This document shows positions 10,007 through 22,849 of a DNA stretch of 64,000 nucleotides, one piece after another. The notes beneath the pieces are model-generated. The model did not search any database, had not been told where the DNA came from, and was given only the letters and a program-made list of their open reading frames with translations. The first letter of the stretch is position 1; every line of letters begins with the position of its first letter. The stretch is from Adiantum capillus-veneris (Eukaryota; Streptophyta; Polypodiopsida; Polypodiales; Pteridaceae), in NCBI GenBank assembly GCA_014529385.2, contig CM043963.1, forward strand, positions 64,968,969-65,032,968, written 5' to 3'. The position numbers were made by a program, and so were the translations under genes.

Positions 10007-13000
10007 GCGGAAGGTTGCATTTTCCTTCATAATCATTCATTAAATTGCTTCTTGCTCCAGTTTCTCCCTCCTTGCTGTTAATACCTCCACCTCCTTGTAG
10101 GGTGTCAGTTGCATGCCTTGTCTTTGTATCTAGACCATACAATGTTTTCTTCCCCTTGGTCAGCCTTGCCCAAGCCATCTTGTGGCATATTGAAGTTGTC
10201 CGTATCCACCAAGCTTGATATGGATAATTGGATTTGATTTGAGCTTCAAATAGTAGCTCAGACATCTCTCTGAATTGTGGCTATGAGCTAGCTTTGATGG
10301 CCGGTTCATTTTCATGAATTTTTGAAGCTTCAATTTTTAGTTGAAGCAACTTTTTTGTATACCTTATCAGCTCGTTGACCTAAGATCTTTGTTGGTTCAT
10401 CATACCTCTAAAGTTAATAAGGTCATCTTTGAGCTTTGAGACTGTGTCATTCTTTTCAGTGTCAGTGGGCATTGACTTCCATTTTACCAATAAAGCAGTG
10501 CTTTGCTCAAACCAATATCTGATTTGATCTACTATTTGAATGTACCTCATTTGTCTGCAGGTTCGTTATAGATTGAGTATATAGCTGGATAGAACATGGG
10601 TAGTTCATCCTCCTTCATGGGTAGGATATGCATCAGAATAGGGGAGTGTGGCATAGCCTCAATATAGTTTAACACAATTGGATTTTCCTGCTGCATCATA
10701 TTTTTTATGATTGTAACCAAATGGAATAGACTCTTCAAAGCTTGTTCCTACTCTCTGATTCTCATCCTGGGGAGCTTTCCCTTACTGTTGGATGCATTTG
10801 TTTGAACAAAGCAACTACTATGTGGTTCAAGAACCTTCTAGAAATCTATAATCTCAAAAGTGTCTCTTTGACCTCAATCCTAATGTCCCTCATTCATCTA
10901 TTAGCAGTACTGGTTAAATGCCTAGACTTTGCACATTCATCATTTTCATCTTCCATGTGTAAGGATTCCATCAATGTCAGCCCGTGTAAGCATATATTTA
11001 GGCATTCAATTAGGGACTTGGACCACATTTGGCTGAGGAGGCAATTGACATATTTGTTTCTCATGGTAGCTCAAAGCCTTCCATTGCTTCACTATCCTCT
11101 TAGCGTCGACAAATAACATCTCATACCTCTCTAGATATGAATAAGCATTGTTATCTTGGAGGTAAGTTTGCATCTGGAGTTGCTTTCCTTTTCATAACTT
11201 CTTATTCAGACTAAGACATTGACTAGAAAAGTCAAAGTTATGGTTCGAGTTTGTTTCTACCTGGACCGCTTTTCCCTTGTTCCTACATACAAAGAACATC
11301 TATTGTTTAGTAGGATCAGTTTGATTTGTTTGGCTTCTAGGTGTTTGATTTGGCCAATTGTTCGTTGTCTGATTAGGTGGTGGTTGAGATAGGTCATGTG
11401 TCCGATCATCTTGGCTCTGATTTGGAGCATTTGTCTGACCATCATCATCGTCATATCATCTTTATTGGAATTTGTATCTACATCTATAGAGCCATCCTAG
11501 TCATCCTCTTCATCATCTTCCTTGTGCCTTGCTTGGATGTGCTCCAGCATTCCCTAGTTGGTTAAGCACTTGTATCTTTGGTGGCCTTATTCTCTAGGTC
11601 ATCCTTCATATTTGCAACCAGATTTTGTAGGTCCGCCGGATTTAGGGATAGGTTTCCTTTAGAGTTTGTGATACCAAAGATTGGTAGATATACGTATCCA
11701 TAATTGATTGCTTCATTACATCGTGGACCTCCTTTCAACTATCAATGGCCGCTTGCCAACATGGACCGGGACTCTTTCAATTCCTTCCCTAGATTCTGTT
11801 TCGAAGCATTTATATTAGAATTGATAATTTTCAGTTCTTCAATTTTTTGCTCCAATTCTTTAATGTTTTCTTTGTTGTTCATTCTCTACTTCCTCATCTT
11901 TTAGAATTTCTTTCAGTCTCATTACTTCATACCTCCACTTGTTGGCATTTAGGGTTTCTTGTTCCACTTGTTGCCTTAGCAGGTCAATCTCAAAACTCTC
12001 TCTGCTAGCATGAGCTTCCATCATTTGGTCCAACATTAACAATTGTATTCCATTTTGTTTGGATTATGACTATGCAGCCATATGTAATTGTATCCACATC
12101 TCTGCTCTCAGTTTCATACCTGATTACAAAAACATTGTATGGTATAGGCAGTCAACGTGATGCATCGACTAGTAAATTCCCTACTAGGTGTTGCTTCTGT
12201 AAGGCGTGGAGTATGTCAGGTAATTTTTGAACCACTGTTGTAGTGAGTGTGGTTATTTGTCTCGTGCTGATGGTTGTTTGTTCATATATCTTTGGCTTCT
12301 TGCTTGTTTAGGCTAGGCTTCTTTGTAAATTGATGGCAGTTTCCGGAATAGTATCTGGCAATGGTACTATTGCCTTGACTTCTAATGCCCCTCTTGCTAG
12401 TTCATTGGTTACCTTAGACTACTTCTCCATAGATGGGGCCAATATTTTCTTGGCCATGCCACTTAACTAGTCCATTATTCTTTTGATAGTCTTTGTTTCT
12501 TGGTGGGCTTTTTTGATCCTTCTGCCCCTTGATCACTCTCGAGTCCATGTTTCTTTGTGGTTGGTGTGGACTAGTTTGGTTGCCCTTCTAGTCATGTTAG
12601 AGCCAATGTCTGGTATTCTCGTTTCTTGGGCTTCAATGCCAGAAGTTTAGGATGTTCAAACTCACAAGTTATCCAGTAGAAAAACTTCAATATGTACCAT
12701 GCCTTGAACAAGTGTTGTGTATTTACCTCGGTTGTCTATGCCATTACACTATTATACAATATTGAACTCAAATTTATTAATCATTTGTTGCCTAATTTTT
12801 TGGCAAGTAATATAGTGAAGAGTTTTTAGATAAATATGTTGGGTTATTCTTCAGACTTATAGCACTTGGTTGTCGTGCCACTACAATGTTATACAATATC
12901 AAACTCAAATGTATTGGACACCACTTGTTGTCTAGTGCTTTGGCAAGTAATATAGTGAAGAGTTTTTTGAATAAATATCTTGGGCTATTCTTCTAACTTA

Positions 13001-14000
13001 TAGCTGCATTGAACGAGTTTGTATGCTACTTTCTCTTCCAAAGCAAAGATTGGGATTCTTTGTCCATCTTATTTTCTCGTTTTCCTTGATTTAGCTATTT
13101 CATTTAGAAATCTACTAATCTGTTAGCTGTACAAGATTTAATTTTTTGATCCTATGGGAGCTTGAAAATGTGTGCAATTATAGCCACAATCAATTGGATC
13201 TATCTCTCCTTAATGATCACAATTGTTGTGTCTGGATTGAAGGTTTCAACCCACTGCTCTATAAGCCCCATATCAATGGGAATTTGTGTTGTTCTAGCAT
13301 GAGTAGCATGCTCTAGTTTTTCGGTAACTGTTTCTCTTCATCCTTAAATGTATACTTTCATATGGCTTGATAGGAAGTGGTGGTCTACTATTTTGCTTAT
13401 CGCGGTGGAGGTTGAAGTATTTATGCGAGCTCTTACTATTGTGATGTTAGACTCTGGCTGCGTCGCTTTCGAAGAGATCATTTTCCCCCATCTCCAAAGA
13501 CTGAGAATTAGCTTGGGTTGAGAATGAAAATCTGCTAGAGGAGCTTGGTAATGAAAACCAAGTGTGGATAGGGTTGCTCACTTGCGTAGTGGTTATCGGC
13601 AAAGGCTCTTGTGAGGGCTATGTGTGCACATGCGACGATGAAATGCTCTTAGGGTCGCATACTCATTGCGTGGTAACTCTAATTTGGGCCATGAGTGACC
13701 CACTCCTCTAGCGCTTTGGGGAAATAATAGCTATTATTGACATGTTGTGCTTGCAAACGTCAGTCCCCCTATTCATAATTCACACAATTCCCAAAAAGAT
13801 TAGTCTTTAATGCCCGCCAGTAAACCATTAGCAAATTCAAACTCTTGTCTTGTGGTTACATTAGATATTGTTCCAATCTCTAGATAATCACTTTGAGTCT
13901 CATGCCTGATGAGTTTCAAATCAGCACTACTCTGAAAATACTTGTTGCCTTTGTTCATATCAGATCCTATCAGGGATAAATTCATGACTTGAGTTTTTGA
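10007..14000 (-). other. Decayed minus-strand coding-like DNA downstream of gypsy H pol
   Basis: Short minus-strand reading frames separated by stops occupy this 4-kb stretch. The clearest is 11860-12042, a Lys/Glu-rich coiled coil (RLKEILKDEEVENEQQ) that continues across stops to about 11760. Another open piece lies at 10547-10738. The location, 3' of integrase on the minus strand, is where some Tat/Athila-type gypsy elements carry an extra ORF or long spacer. I do not recognise the protein. Between 12060 and 13800 I see only AT-rich sequence with short near-repeats (for example ggcaagtaatatagtgaagag at 12803 and 12942). Confidence 0.4.
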
Positions 14001-14059
14001 ATTCGATGTATTTGACAATTGAGTTGTTTGTGATTAGAGTTCTTATGGTGTTGAATAGT

Positions 14060-16500
14060 AAAGATTTATTTTGGGCCCATTATACACACCATGTAACATC
14101 CAAATAAATCCTGATATCCATTCTCTGGCAAATATCACACATCTTGCAAAAAGCTCTCACATCTGATATCATACTCTGCCGCCATAAACCATATTGAACA
14201 ATCTTCTTGTAAGCGATGTGAGTAGAAAAGTGCCTTCCTGAGCTTCTAGTGTGAGCTTCAATAATAGCCTAGATCCTTCCTTGCACAGGCACGCACCTTT
14301 TTAATACTCCATCAATACCTGGTCTGTATAAAGATCCACCTAGCTATAATCATAAACTCCAAACTTTTGAGAACGAGAGCCTTCTTACTAGATTGTGATC
14401 GGCCCTCTAGTATTTCACCATATTACAAATCATACACATCTTGCTGTGAATCTCGCTCCTCCATAGTCATTGTGGGAATAATTCAACATCTACTAGTTCA
14501 TCACTTAATGAATCTAATGTGATACCTTTCGTACTTTTGGACAAAATTTTTGCACCACAATGTGTCTTGCCACCCTTATGGTAAATCTTAAAATCAAATT
14601 CCAATAAAAACATGATCCAATTGATCAATCTTCTTTGGATGACAACCTTATTGATCAAATAAATTAAAACATGATGAGATCAACATAGAAATGGAAGAGC
14701 TTTCTCAATAAATAATGTGTGGACTTTGTAGCACTAAAAACCATTCCAAGTGCCTCCCTTTCAGTGGATGAGTACACTTACTTTGCTTTACTGAATCTCC
14801 GATGGACAAAATACACTAAATAATTAGCTCAACCATCTAGTTGAGCTGAAATAGCACCCATCTCCATGCCAAAAGCATCAACATGCACATGAAAGATAAC
14901 ATCCAGTGCAGCTAACAAAGCACTGGTTTCATACTAATAGATGTATGCATATTCTAAAAAGCTACTTATATTCAAGGGACCATACTAAATTTAACTTCGT
15001 TTTGGGTAAGTTCAGATAGTGGAAGTCCCTTAGCTACGAATGTGTGAATGAAGCTCCGATAAAAATTGATATATCCCAAAAAATAGCTGAGTTTATATAT
15101 ATTCATGGGTGCTCTAGCCCGTTGGACACTTGGATCTTATCTTTATCCATCTCAATATCAATTTTGGATATGACATGTCCCAGTAGCTATCCCTTCGAGA
15201 CCATACACATTGATTTGAAAGGATTTAGAACCTCTTCCCCTTGCATCACTCAAATATCATTGCTAGGAATAGTAGGTACATCTCTTCAGATGATTAGATA
15301 ATGAAATCATCAACAAAGATCGCCACACATATTTGTGCAAGAAGTCACTGAAATCTCCCTCATACATCTCAGAAATCTTGTTAGGGCACTACATAATCCA
15401 AATGGCATGACTAGATACATGAATGTACGTATCCCATTCAATGATAAATTCATCTTGGTCCTATCTTCTGGTGCAATCTTTAGTTGGTTATATCCATTAT
15501 AGGCATCCAAAATTCTTTACATCTCCTACTATACACTATGGATCTTATCTTCCAATATCTCTCTTTTTTTTTCCTGGATATGACATGTCCCAGTAGCTAT
15601 ACCTTCGAGACGATAAACACCGATTTGAAAGGATTTAGACAGATCAGTCCCCCCTGCATCACTCAAATACCATTTCTAGGAATAGTAGGTGCATCTCTTT
15701 AGATGAATAGATAATGAAATCATTAACAAATATTGCCAAATATTTGTGCAAGAACTCATTGAAATCTCCATCATACATATTAGAAATGTTGTTGGGGCAT
15801 TACATAATCCAAATGACATGACCAAATACATGAATGAGTTGCATTCAATGATAAAGTCATTCTGGTCCTATCTATTGGTGCAATCTTTAGTTGGTTATAT
15901 CCATTATAGCCATCCAAAAAGCTGTACATCTTGTGTCCACCAACTATCTCATCAAACATCATATCCAAGGATCGTAGTGAAAATGGGTCTTTGATGGTTT
16001 TGAATAATCAGCTTTCTGTCATTCACACACACTACCATTTTTGTTTGGCACTACCACGATTGGGAACAACCAATCACATCTTGTTCCTTTAGTGATGAAT
16101 CTCGCTTGAGAAGGTTTCCAATCACTTTCTTCACCTTCTTTGCATAGTTTAGGTTTATCTTGTATCTCTGTAATAATATAACTCGTTGAGCATCTGTCTT
16201 TAGTGGTATTTGATGGTGTCAAACTTCTCGATGAACCCCCTTTAGCTCCATATGTTCCCACAAAAAGACATCCCTATGTTTTTGAAACATATGTCTTGCC
16301 TTCTCTTTAATCTCTGGCCTTAGGTGTTTGTTGATCTTTACCATTTGTGGATCTAACTTTGAATCCACACTCCAATTTCGGACTCCTGATCATCTACTAA
16401 AAACCAATTTGGTATCTCACCTCCTTTTCTTCTACCTAAGGATTTAGCTTCTTTCTCCATTCGAATTTCATCTGAATAGTCATTGTTGAGTGTATCTGAA
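14060..16500 (-). pseudogene. Minus-strand Ty3/gypsy pol remnant (element H)
   Basis: Read on the minus strand, the order is RT then RNase H then integrase. An RT start near 16260-16019 has TKGTRCDWLFPIVVVPNKNGS. RT core copies lie at 15968-15780 (GHKMYSFLDGYNGYNQLKIAP) and 15510-15310 (DAYNGYNQLKIAPEDRTK ... VMPFGLCSA). The RNase H end is at 14658-14467 (RRLINWIMFLLEFDFKIYHKGGK). An integrase zinc-finger-like piece lies near 14300-14100 (CKMCDICQR). The FLDGYNGYNQ..IAPEDR signature is typical of non-chromovirus plant gypsy lineages. Stops and frameshifts are frequent. No 5' LTR was identified before the copia copy at 16534. Confidence 0.75.
15161..15920. repeat. Tandem duplication of about 345 bp within the gypsy H RT
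   Basis: 15161-15510 and 15577-15920 are direct repeats sharing tggatatgacatgtccca, ggaatagtaggtgcatctct and ttagttggttatatccatta in the same order. They have diverged by substitutions and small indels. Each copy encodes the same RT block on the minus strand, so the element carries two partial RT cores. Confidence 0.85.
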
Positions 16501-16533
16501 CTTCTCCAAGCTTGTTCTCCTTTAGATATTGTT

Positions 16534-16759
16534 TGTTACCATATACATGTGGAAGTGATCTGTGTGAACACACTAGGACCGCCGGGGCATTTTTTCCCTC
16601 TTTAGGAGGTTTTTCCCCCTATGCATTGTATATACGCCCATCAGTCTAGGGCTATCTATCTTTCCATTGCACACTAAGTAATACACTCTCTATTGTGTGC
16701 CTTGAGCTTCCTTCGTCTTCTCCAAGCTGTGTATGTTTCTCTGCAACCCTAATTCCAAA
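16534..16759 (+). repeat. Copia copy 2, 5' LTR
   Basis: It begins TGTTACCATATACATGTGG and aligns along its whole length with the copy 1 LTRs, with scattered substitutions and small indels. It is followed by TGGTATCAGAGC at 16763. Confidence 0.93.
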
Positions 16760-17113
16760 AACTGGTATCAGAGCAGGTTCCATCCTCCCGGGCTTAGTCG
16801 CCAGTTGCTCCAGCACACGCCTGCTCATTTTCTTCGATTTCAGTAAGGTTTGGCGAGCATTCGCAAGTCGACAAATTTTTTGGGTGATCTCGTAGAGCTC
16901 AGTCAGCCCAGATTTCTAATTCGGGCACATCTCGGCCTCCGTTTCCACAACAGGCAACATGCTATTTTGTCATTTTGTGCAGAATTTCTGTTAGTGTCGT
17001 TTTCTGCTTAATAGGTGCCTTATAGTCTTCTACGGTTTGTGCTATATAGCACGTGTTGTTCCCGCTTTGTTCTCCTCTTTTCGGACAGTTTTTACATCAG
17101 GTGCAGCATTTAC

Positions 17114-18778
17114 CATGGCTGACAACAATACAGATGTGTTCAAGATGTTTGTTGCTGAGGAGATGTAAAGGATGCGCAGACTCATGCATTGATTGTGTTG
17201 TCTGTGAAGTGCAACATTGTTCCTCACATTCGTTCAGTAAAATCTGCAAAACAAGCTTGGGATATTCTATCAGGTCTTTATGCAAGCCGCAATGAGGCTA
17301 AAATTGCTTTGCTACGTAAAGAGCTGGAGTCGAAGATCATGCATGAGGAAGATGATATGGACACTTTCCTTGCTGGTGTCAAGGATATCAATGAGGAACT
17401 TATTTTTGCAGGTGAAGTAATTTCATACAGTTTCCTTGTGCAGATGCATTATGCACATTGCTATTGCAAGAGTCACTTTCAAGAAAAAACAGGACTAGAC
17501 AGCGTGCAGTTGAACATGCTTTTATTGCTTCTCAAAGAAAGGGTGATAACAACAATACAACCACTTCTTATGGTTCTGCTACGAGTGGAAACACTTTGTT
17601 TGGCAATTTTGGTGATAAGGGAAAAAAGAAGATGTGTTGCCATTATTGTAAAGCTAATGATCAGTTGATCAAGCAGTGTCCTAAGTTGAAGGCCAAAGAG
17701 GCTAAGAAGAAAGAGGGTGGTTCCACTGCAAATGTTGGTTCCACTACAAATACAGCCGTTGTTGAGTCTTCTACAAAAGGAGACCGTGATGCTGATGTTG
17801 ATGCAGAATGGGCTTTTAGTGCAGAGTGCACTTAAAATCCTGTTGTCCATGATGCATGCATGTCAAATCCAGTTGCAGATTTAAGGGATATTTCAGATGC
17901 AAAACTTTGGCATAAACGTTTTGTTCATCTAAATTTTGCTAGTTTGCTCTGTTTGCAGAAATCTGATATGGTTGCTTCTTTGCCGCCTCTTGAAGCACCT
18001 GTCAAACATGTTTGTGAAGGCTGTATTTTGGGTAAGATGCAGCGTTCGAAGTTTCCAAAGGATGGTTCAGTTAGGGCCACATGCAGGTTACAGCTTGTGC
18101 ATAGTGATGTTTGTGGGCCCATGCAAACTCCGTCGTTGGGCAATTACCTTTAATTTGTGACTTTCATTGATGAGTACTCCAGGCATGCATCGGTATTTCC
18201 ACTTAAAGCGAAGTCCAAAGTTTTCATGTACTTCAAACAATTTTTGGCTATGGCTGAAAATGTCTCAAAATGTACTATGGGCACCCTCCGTTCTGATTAA
18301 GGGGGAAGAGTATATGTCTCATGAATTTAATGCATTTCTGGCTAGTCGTGGGATAAAACACCAATGTACTGTACCTTATATACCTCAACAAAATGGCGTT
18401 GCTGAGAGGAAAAACAGGTCACTTACGAAAATGGCACGATGTATGTTCAAAAGTCAAGCTTTGCCGCATTCTTTTTGGCTTGAGGCCATCATGTGTGCCA
18501 CTTATGTACTAAACAGGTGTCCTACGAAAGCTTTGCAGTCTATTACTCCATATGAAGCATGACATGATAGAAAGACTTCTATTGGGCACATGCATGTTTT
18601 TGGCTGTTTGGCATATGCTTTGGTGCCACAAACACATCGCAAAAAATTGGATGATAAGGCTGTCAAATGTATTTTTGTTGGTTATAGTGCTGAAAGCAAA
18701 GGTTTCACGTCGTATCATCCGCAAACAAATTGTATTCTGGTTTCACGGGATGTAGTGTTTGTGGAAGATTCTGTTTAG
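17114..18778 (+). pseudogene. Copia copy 2 gag and integrase remnants
   Basis: The start MADNNTDVFK at 17114 corresponds to the copy 1 Gag start. Gag resumes at 17189-17440 (KQAWDILSGLYASRNEAK) and 17458-17835, the latter with a damaged zinc knuckle. Integrase follows in several frames: a zinc-finger region (KRFVHLNF ... CEGCILGKMQRS), the first catalytic Asp (HSDVCGPM) and the Glu segment (QQNGVAERKN). A TAA inside the core near 18298 removes the second Asp context. The frame is broken repeatedly. Confidence 0.85.
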
Positions 18779-19041
18779 CCCTTGCTCTCATGTACTAGAG
18801 ACAATAATTAAGCTCACATGACATTCATAACACTTTGTTGCCTCTTTTCAGTGGTGGAAATATGAATGTAAATTCCAATGAGGCAAATGTACAGCCTAGG
18901 GGGGGGTTTGAAAATGTTACACATCAGCCTATTACTGATGCAGATGTACATGATGTACTTGATGAGGAAAGGGCTGAAAATGAGCAGGCTAGAGGTATGC
19001 CAAAATGGTTGGTGCATACATTGCGTGATAGTAAATTGTAT

Positions 19042-21130
19042 GCAGGGACTTCAAAAAGAAGCAATCAACCCCACCATCAAGCCGCAAGTACAGTCCTCCA
19101 CCATCACCACATCCTCCTAGTCCTCCTCAACCTCGACAGACTGAGGAGTTGAGTAAATCTGAGAAGCAACAAGACTCCAAGAAAGAAGAGGACAAAGAGA
19201 AAGAGGAGAAGGAAGAATTTGAACCAAAGCAAGATCCGGAAGCAAAAAATTATGGAATATTCCTGGATCTACTAGCTGCTGGATACACTCGAGAAGAGGC
19301 AGCTCATAGAACTTTTCAACTGTCTAACCCTAAACCAGAAGAATACACTCTAAGCCCTCATTTGGTGGAGCTAAAGGAGATTGCAACAGATACCATGGAT
19401 TTGCAACCACAATCCGAAGATTCGAAAGAAGTGATGCAGAGATTGCAAGGATTAAGAGTCAGATCAGTGGCCAAAGAGATTGAGTATGAAGGGCTGAGGT
19501 TGAGTGAAGAAAAGGTGAAAGCTGAAGTGAAAACACTTCAGAAGTAAAGTCAAGAGAAAATGCACAGCTAAGCACAACTGCAAGCTGAACTAGAAGCAGC
19601 ACTGAAGAAATGTCAAGAGTTAGAAAGTCAAAACCGAGAAACCAATCAGAAGCTAATGAACTCTGAAGAAGAGTACCAAAAAATCAGCAATGCTCTGACT
19701 GAAGCCAATGACTGAAGCCAAAAAGGAAAGGATGGGCTCACCCTACAGCTGGCGGAAGAGTCAAAATAGGTTGAGAGCTTGAAAGAGGCCAAGGACAAGG
19801 CTGAAATATCACATGAGGCTAGCCAAGATGAGGTGATTGAACTAAAGGATCAAATCAAAGTGAAAGATCAAATGATTCAGAGGTTGAGAGCGTCTCCGGG
19901 CAGAGCAAGAGCTGCAGCTGCAACTAGCACTAGCCAAGATAGAGATGTGTTTGAAGAACAAATGATAGAACTTCAAAAAGAGCTGACGCTTGAAAAAAGG
20001 TAGAGAGTGATGCTGGTAGAGGGATCAATGGTGATACAAAGCAGATTGGAAGATGATAACAAATCATTGAAAGCAGAATTGGTTAAGCTTCAGAAAAGAC
20101 TAGAAGATGATACAAAGACGCTGCAGACAGAGAATGATGAGGTAAGACAGAAGCTAGAGAAAGCTGATAGAGTCAATGCAGAACTTAATGACTTATTAGT
20201 AGCTGGTGACAGAACAAGCTCAGTTAGCAAAAGATGACTTACAAAAGCAGTTGGACGAACTTAAGTGCCAAACAAGTGAAGAACATCAAAAAAGTCATGG
20301 GCCGGCTGCTATGGAAGGAATTGATATAGAGAATGTGTCAGATCCGGTGGACACAACAATACAAGAGGACATTCTTGTGGGACCATTACAAGAGCCCCGG
20401 GATCTGACACAAGAAGAAGAAGACAATCTACAGAAAGCAATAGAAGCAGCCATAAAAGACACCGCCAAAGAAGCAATGCAGTGGGAGTAGAGGATATTGA
20501 AGTCAATGACCATTCAGAAATTAGATGCAAATGTCGTTTGACATGAATGGCTCCAACCCTCTCTTCCCTATCCTCTTCTAAAATACGAGGCTGCTACAAT
20601 CAACAAGAGGATTAAAGAGGAGCCTATAATGCTGTTGTACCATGAAGACATCACCAAACCACAAGGTGTTAAGCTCATTGTGGACTCTCAACCAAAATGG
20701 AGGAAGGCATGGCTCACTAAATACGCACAGTATTTAGTACATTTGGTAGAGGCGCCTAAAATGATCAGAGATGACCTCAGCTTTTGCCCTCTACCAAGGA
20801 TGCGAACACGGAAGGAACATGAATTGCTGAAGAGAAGCCACCCCACGTGGCTACCCGAAGCTGCCAGGCTTGAAGGCAGGCGAGAGAATGAGTGAGCAAT
20901 ACATGGTGAAAACCCTGACGGGCACCATTAAATTGTTCACTGGCTCGTCTGACCTCTCTTGCATTATGCTCAGAAAGATATGTAAAACACTTCTGGCAGT
21001 CTTTGAGGTCTTCAAACCTGGACAAGACACATACAACATATTCTTCTTCCAGGACACTTATAGATGTGCTTATGAACTCTCTGATCAACCTTCCCATGAG
21101 GTGATACATGCCCTCTACCACAAAGAATAA
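19042..21130 (+). pseudogene. Decayed long coiled-coil reading frame of unknown function
   Basis: A proline-rich linker (SPPPSPHPPSPPQP) at 19090-19130 leads into an acidic, Lys/Glu-rich stretch, a globular-looking segment (FLDLLAAGYTREEAAHRTF) near 19255, then heptad-like coiled coil from about 19440 to 20210. The same frame continues across stops at 19545, about 19581, 19713, 19767 and 20001. It then shifts to 20206-20490 and to 20629-21130, where a non-coiled C-terminal part is seen (VKLIVDSQPKWRKAWLTKYAQYL; GTIKLFTGSSDLSCIM). The total is roughly 690 codons. I do not recognise the family. It lies directly before a polypurine tract and LTR, so it could be the gag-like or captured ORF of a non-autonomous retroelement. 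Confidence 0.6.
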
Positions 21131-21331
21131 TGTTCTTGCCCTCATACCATCTCCAAGCCTTTGAAAAAGCCTTCTACACCGGCTTCTTCACCATCGACAC
21201 AGATATATTCGGCCCAACATTAGTAGCCTAGCATGCACGATATGAGTCTGTTTTGAAGATGTGTGACATCCTCCACTGAAGCAGCGGCTCTACTGTCATG
21301 TCGGGGACGACATGAGCTAGGAGGGGGGGAG

Positions 21332-22229
21332 TGTTAGCTGAAGACTGGCGGCCACACTCAACTGAAGACTGACGAAATGAGAAAAGAAGGAAATCCTATG
21401 TAGTCATTCTTTGATTAAGAAAACTTGTAATTTCACTTGTAAATACTTGGGGCTTGCAAAAGTTTCCAATTTTGTATATTATTTTTGCCATAAGACTGAG
21501 TAGGATTTCACTTTGGAACATGAGGTTTTGTATTTGGAAGGTATATATACCAAATTCTAACCTTAATGAAAAAAACCCTTTGTTCATTCTATGAAGTGTT
21601 TGTGAGAAGCGTATTTTGTGTATGAGAGAGAGTGAGAGCTTATCTTGACGCTACGCGCACACTGGTGGTCGGAATCGAGTACGAAGAAGTGAAGCGTGTT
21701 GTCCCCGGAGAGAGCTACGCACCGATGACCACATTGCGTGCGTACAACCTGGCTTCGCGAGATTGACCTGCGAGCTATTTCCAGGGATTCGGTAAGCAAA
21801 CGGTGTCTGTTTTCGCATTTTAGCAGGCACCTTAGTTTTCAAAAACGTCGACCTGCAAAAACCTGTCAGGCATCCTACGTGATTCTGCACTAGGTGTTTA
21901 TGGGTAGGGTTTTGGGTCACGGACCTTAGGGAGAGTGGCCTATTGGTGTAAATAGGATATCCCTCAAGTTTCGTAGCGTTTTGAGAACGTCTAATGGGTA
22001 TTTTGCTCATGGAAGCGTTGTAGGAAATCTCCTCTTGTGCACAATAGTAGGCTGTAACTTAGACATTGGATAGAGACCTCTGTAGAAAGTAGTCCATAGT
22101 CGGTCGAGTGTAGGTTGACACCCTATACTTGCTTCCACGCGCCTGCAGATCGAGCTTCGTCCTAAGCTGACAATTCTTGTTAGGTGAGTTCTTGCTATGC
22201 TGACGTCCGTCGCGGCATATCCACCAACA
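21332..22229 (+). mobile_element. LTR following the coiled-coil ORF
   Basis: A G-rich tract (ggagggggggag, 21320-21331) precedes TGTTAGCTGAAGACTGG, the expected PPT-LTR junction. The LTR contains a TATA-like tatatatacc at 21543 and ends in ccaccaaca at 22229. The end call is supported because a host repeat unit (ataggctaaaatagc) starts at exactly 22230 and is also found at 22692 without the LTR. No 5' LTR partner is seen, since the upstream side is fused to copia copy 2 at 19041. Confidence 0.6.
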
Positions 22230-22453
22230 ATAGGCTAAAATAGCACACGAGACTTCATCAAATTCAAGAACCATAGACCACAACATCCATTTCAAGTAGA
22301 CATGTATATTTAGTCATTCACACTAAAAGATACATCGGTCTAATGTGCATGTTAGATCTTAGTTTCTCTGGGGTCCTACTAGAGAAAAAGAGAGAGAGAG
22401 AGAGAGAGAGAGAAATGGAGAGGGTAGAAGTTATGAAAGTCTCCATTCTGATG

Positions 22454-22552
<99 letters not shown>

Positions 22553-22632
22553 CAATTGTCCAAATGGAACGCAGGGGAGACTTAAAGAAACTCAAAGATA
22601 CACCACTGCGCCATACATCCACATCCTGAAAG

Positions 22633-22683
<51 letters not shown>

Positions 22684-22849
22684 TTATAAATATAGGCTAA
22701 AATAGCACATGAGACTTCATAAAAAATTCAAAAACCATAGACCACAACATCCATTTCAAGTAGACATATCTATTTAGTCATTCATATTTAAAGATACATC
22801 TGTCTAATGTGCAGGCGAGATCTTAGTTTCTCTGGGGTCCTAATAGAGA
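22230..22849. repeat. Dispersed/tandem repeat with embedded microsatellites
   Basis: 22230-22386 and 22692-22849 are direct repeats (ataggctaaaatagcaca ... tctggggtcct). Between them lie (GA)n at 22390-22413, a long (AT)n at 22457-22550, a block gtccaaatggaacgcagg and (GA)n at 22637-22679. A third diverged copy of the central block occurs at 24035-24245 around another (GA)n tract. Confidence 0.85.
22457..22550. repeat. (AT)n microsatellite
   Basis: About 94 bp of uninterrupted AT/TA dinucleotides, self-complementary and likely to vary in length. Confidence 0.98.

Larger units (their letters stand above)
16534..19041 (+). mobile_element. Ty1/copia retrotransposon, copy 2 (internally deleted, 3' truncated)
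   Basis: The 5' LTR (16534-16759), primer binding site (16763) and internal sequence are about 90% or more similar to copy 1. Compared with copy 1 it lacks about 230 bp of gag after 17160, about 65 bp of gag near 17440, and about 400 bp covering the protease near 17865. The CCHC knuckle has lost its histidine (CHYCKANDQLIKQC). Integrase pieces remain at 17860-18160 and 18300-18562, followed by pre-RT linker sequence to 19041, where homology stops abruptly within the segment matching copy 1 near 3557. No RT, RNase H or 3' LTR is present. Confidence 0.92.

Noticed and set aside
19042-21331. Endogenous plant pararetrovirus origin for the coiled-coil ORF
   Set aside because: No coat protein zinc knuckle, protease, RT or movement-protein motif was found in or near it; the PPT-LTR end fits an LTR element better.
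22318-22622. Open frames made of Tyr-Ile repeats
   Set aside because: They are translations of the (AT)n microsatellite.
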